64,000 nucleotides of DNA from Rhodobacteraceae bacterium HTCC2150. GTDB lineage: Bacteria; Pseudomonadota; Alphaproteobacteria; Rhodobacterales; Rhodobacteraceae. The notes under the pieces were generated by a model, which saw only the letters and a list, made by a program, of their open reading frames with translations, ran no database searches and was not told where the DNA came from. The stretch covers positions 919,360 through 983,359 of the forward strand of contig AAXZ01000002.1 of the NCBI GenBank assembly GCA_000169395.1, read 5' to 3'. This document shows, one piece after another, positions 62,463 to 64,000 of the stretch (position 1 is the stretch's first letter; the number at the start of each line of letters is the position of its first letter). The translations under genes and the position numbers were made by a program.

Positions 62463-63706
62463 ATCCGTACACCAACTGGCAGGCTTACTTGATCAATAAT
62501 TTCCCGCTTCTGGGCGTCACTGATCCCGGCTGAGTAAAGCCCATAGGTGAGTTTGTTTTCCGAACGGGCAGACTGATGCCCAACGATACTAGCGGTGAAG
62601 TGCTCTGGTACACCTGTCCGCTCACACTGCGTAATGAACCACTTGCGGCTTGAGTGGAACACCAGCCCTGGGCGGGTCAGGTTTAACCTTCGTCTTAGCA
62701 GGGTGAACCGTTTGGTTATCCTGTCTACCGATAGGTTCGGAAACAACGGCCCTTGGCTTGGTAGTCCCTGAATGATCGGCAACAACAGATCGTGCAGTGG
62801 TACTTCACGTTCTGCGCTTACCGACTTGAGACGCCTGATCCTGTTCGGCCTGACCCTGATAAAAACACCCAGATTACCCTTGGTGATCAGATCTTCTGCA
62901 AGCAGACCGCAAGCTTCCCCTGATCGTAGCCCTGACAGCAGGCAAAGCGACAGTATCGACATGAGATCAGGGTCATTTGCATTGAGCACTTCAGTAACTT
63001 CCTTGTCAGACATAACCGCATAACTTTGCACAGACGCCTTGCCCAATACTTTCAGTGAACCAAAACAATGCTCGCCAAGATGCCCTTCGTCGATTGCCCA
63101 ACCCAGGAACTGACAGACTTGCTTCCAGATCCGTTTCTGAGTCTGTGGTGTGATGGTTTTGCTATCGCCTTTGGAAAGGGCTACCAACTGTTTTAGCCCC
63201 TGCCCTTTTGCGGCATTGGATTTGGCCACATCTGGGGAAACCTTGGCGATCAGATTGAGGAATTCCTGACCATCCGTTCTGTTAAGATCGCTGATTTTCC
63301 TGTGCGCTAAGTTGGAAACCAACAGGCCAATACCGTACCGCACAGACCTGAAAGTACCCGGTTGAAGATCCTTGGCACATTTGCCCAAGTAGATCTTTGC
63401 TAGGGTGGCAATCGTGGCCTGCCCAAGGAATGTGGCACGTTGGAACTTGGGCACCGCTTCCCAGATAACGATCGCCTGATTGCCTTGTTGTTCATTTGCC
63501 AAGACCAATTGAACTTCGGCCTCGCTGACGATCCTAGCATAGCTGGCGTTAACATCGATCACCCGAGCCTTTGCCACCCGCGCATCCCCGGTCTTGAGGG
63601 ATTGCTTGAGTGCATGGCCAAGGACCGCCTGCAGGTGCTTGGGATAAGTACGTCTGTAAAGCCATGTTTGATGATTGCGATACGCGTATTTGATTTTAGT
63701 AGACAT
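62459..63706 (-). CDS. tyrosine integrase (DUF6538-type N-terminus)
   Basis: 415 residues, preceded by AAGGAGA. N-terminal DUF6538-like segment (AYRNHQTWLYRRTYPKHLQAVLG), core-binding region, and catalytic domain with Arg in LSGLRSGEACGLL, HSSRKWFITQ, GHQSARSENK and Tyr in TYGLYSAG. Distinct from the two tRNA-Thr integrases. No tRNA gene or att repeat is visible in the remaining window, so its element probably extends to the right. Coupled to a 59-residue gene. Confidence 0.92.
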   Translation of the reverse strand: MSTKIKYAYRNHQTWLYRRTYPKHLQAVLGHALKQSLKTGDARVAKARVIDVNASYARIVSEAEVQLVLANEQQGNQAIVIWEAVPKFQRATFLGQATIATLAKIYLGKCAKDLQPGTFRSVRYGIGLLVSNLAHRKISDLNRTDGQEFLNLIAKVSPDVAKSNAAKGQGLKQLVALSKGDSKTITPQTQKRIWKQVCQFLGWAIDEGHLGEHCFGSLKVLGKASVQSYAVMSDKEVTEVLNANDPDLMSILSLCLLSGLRSGEACGLLAEDLITKGNLGVFIRVRPNRIRRLKSVSAEREVPLHDLLLPIIQGLPSQGPLFPNLSVDRITKRFTLLRRRLNLTRPGLVFHSSRKWFITQCERTGVPEHFTASIVGHQSARSENKLTYGLYSAGISDAQKREIIDQVSLPVGVRI

Positions 63707-63811
63707 GCGTTCTCCTTCTGGGGCGTTAGACCCAGTTTGATTTGTGGATTTGATTTTGTGATGAGGAACAAAGAAATTATTGGTTAGGGCAGTACCAAGC
63801 AGATCAACTGT

Positions 63812-64000
63812 TCAGTCGGTGTGTCGGCGCAAGATCAGATCTAGGGTGGGTTCGCCGTATATCCCTTTTAGGGGCCCTGAGATTGCGTAACCTGTGATAC
63901 AATCCTCATAAATCTCCCAGACTTGAAACAGGTGTTCTGGGATATCGTCAAAGGCCCAGATTACGACGATGTCGTCTTCTTTGAGGTCCCGATTTATCAT
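63812..64000 (-). CDS. hypothetical protein, possibly truncated by the window edge
   Basis: 62 residues from an ATG at the last base of the window: MINRDLKEDDIVVIWAFDDI, FQVWEIYEDCITGYAISGP, and LKGIYGEPTLDLILRR. Looks like a genuine small beta-rich protein. A start further upstream outside the window is possible. Likely cargo of the element belonging to the adjacent integrase. Confidence 0.5.
   Translation of the reverse strand: MINRDLKEDDIVVIWAFDDIPEHLFQVWEIYEDCITGYAISGPLKGIYGEPTLDLILRRHTD

Noticed and set aside
1..64000. CRISPR arrays and Cas genes
   Set aside because: No regularly spaced direct repeats of 24-40 nt and no Cas-like protein were found; the tandem units at 26153 are only 8 nt without spacers.

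Overview
The window looks like a chromosomal segment of a marine alphaproteobacterium of the Roseobacter group (Rhodobacteraceae). This is inferred from TRAP transporters of both the TAXI and DctP types, a complete urtABCDE-ureDABCEFG locus, DUF1127 proteins, a fused 5-oxoprolinase, and a degenerate family of intergenic repeats. No 16S or other marker gene is present to prove it.

Region 1 (1-9.7 kb) reads like core genome. It holds the start of an AEC-family transporter, a TetR regulator, glutathione-dependent formaldehyde dehydrogenase (frmA), an ada-alkC alkylation-repair pair, an mprF-type lipid synthase/flippase, a hypothetical gene and a two-domain iron-type ABC permease.

Region 2 (9.8-28.7 kb) is an integration hot spot at a tRNA-Thr(TGT) gene. 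A 28-29 bp copy of the tRNA 3' end recurs at 24452-24479. Intact integrase 1 follows the tRNA. Integrase 2, broken by a +1 frameshift, follows the second copy. Two further integrase C-terminal remnants lie at 11380-11541 and 19074-19133. Between the att copies are a ROK-regulated sugar cluster (ROK regulator, PotABCD-type ABC transporter, galT, DUF1868 2H-phosphoesterase), a truncated and frameshifted IS481-type element, a serine recombinase lacking key catalytic arginines, and two NCS1 nucleobase-type permeases. Beyond the second att lies a small satellite-like unit: broken integrase, HNH endonuclease and SF3/D5-like helicase.

Region 3 (28.7-44 kb) is read on the minus strand and is devoted to uptake of organic acids or amino-acid derivatives. 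It has a TAXI-type TRAP transporter behind a DctB/DctD-like two-component system whose regulator lacks the GAFTGA loop. It also has a DctPQM TRAP transporter with a fused ATP-dependent 5-oxoprolinase, a YcsI/DUF1445 protein and a LysR regulator. I infer a 5-oxoproline (pyroglutamate) or D-glutamate catabolic locus.

Region 4 (44-46.4 kb) is accessory: an integrase remnant and a solitary protein with an Apea-like HEPN domain, surrounded by intergenic repeats. Region 5 (46.4-58.8 kb) is a LysR gene divergent from the urea ABC transporter and urease genes; a carboxymuconolactone-decarboxylase-like gene is embedded between ureF and ureG with overlaps at both ends. Region 6 (58.8-64 kb) has a LysR gene, a coupled DUF1127 pair, a TetR/DUF4345 divergent pair, and another tyrosine integrase translationally coupled to a 59-residue protein.

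Across regions, all four solute-binding-protein genes in the window are followed by a perfect GC-rich stem-loop before the next gene of the operon. This suggests a common way of making more binding protein than partner proteins.
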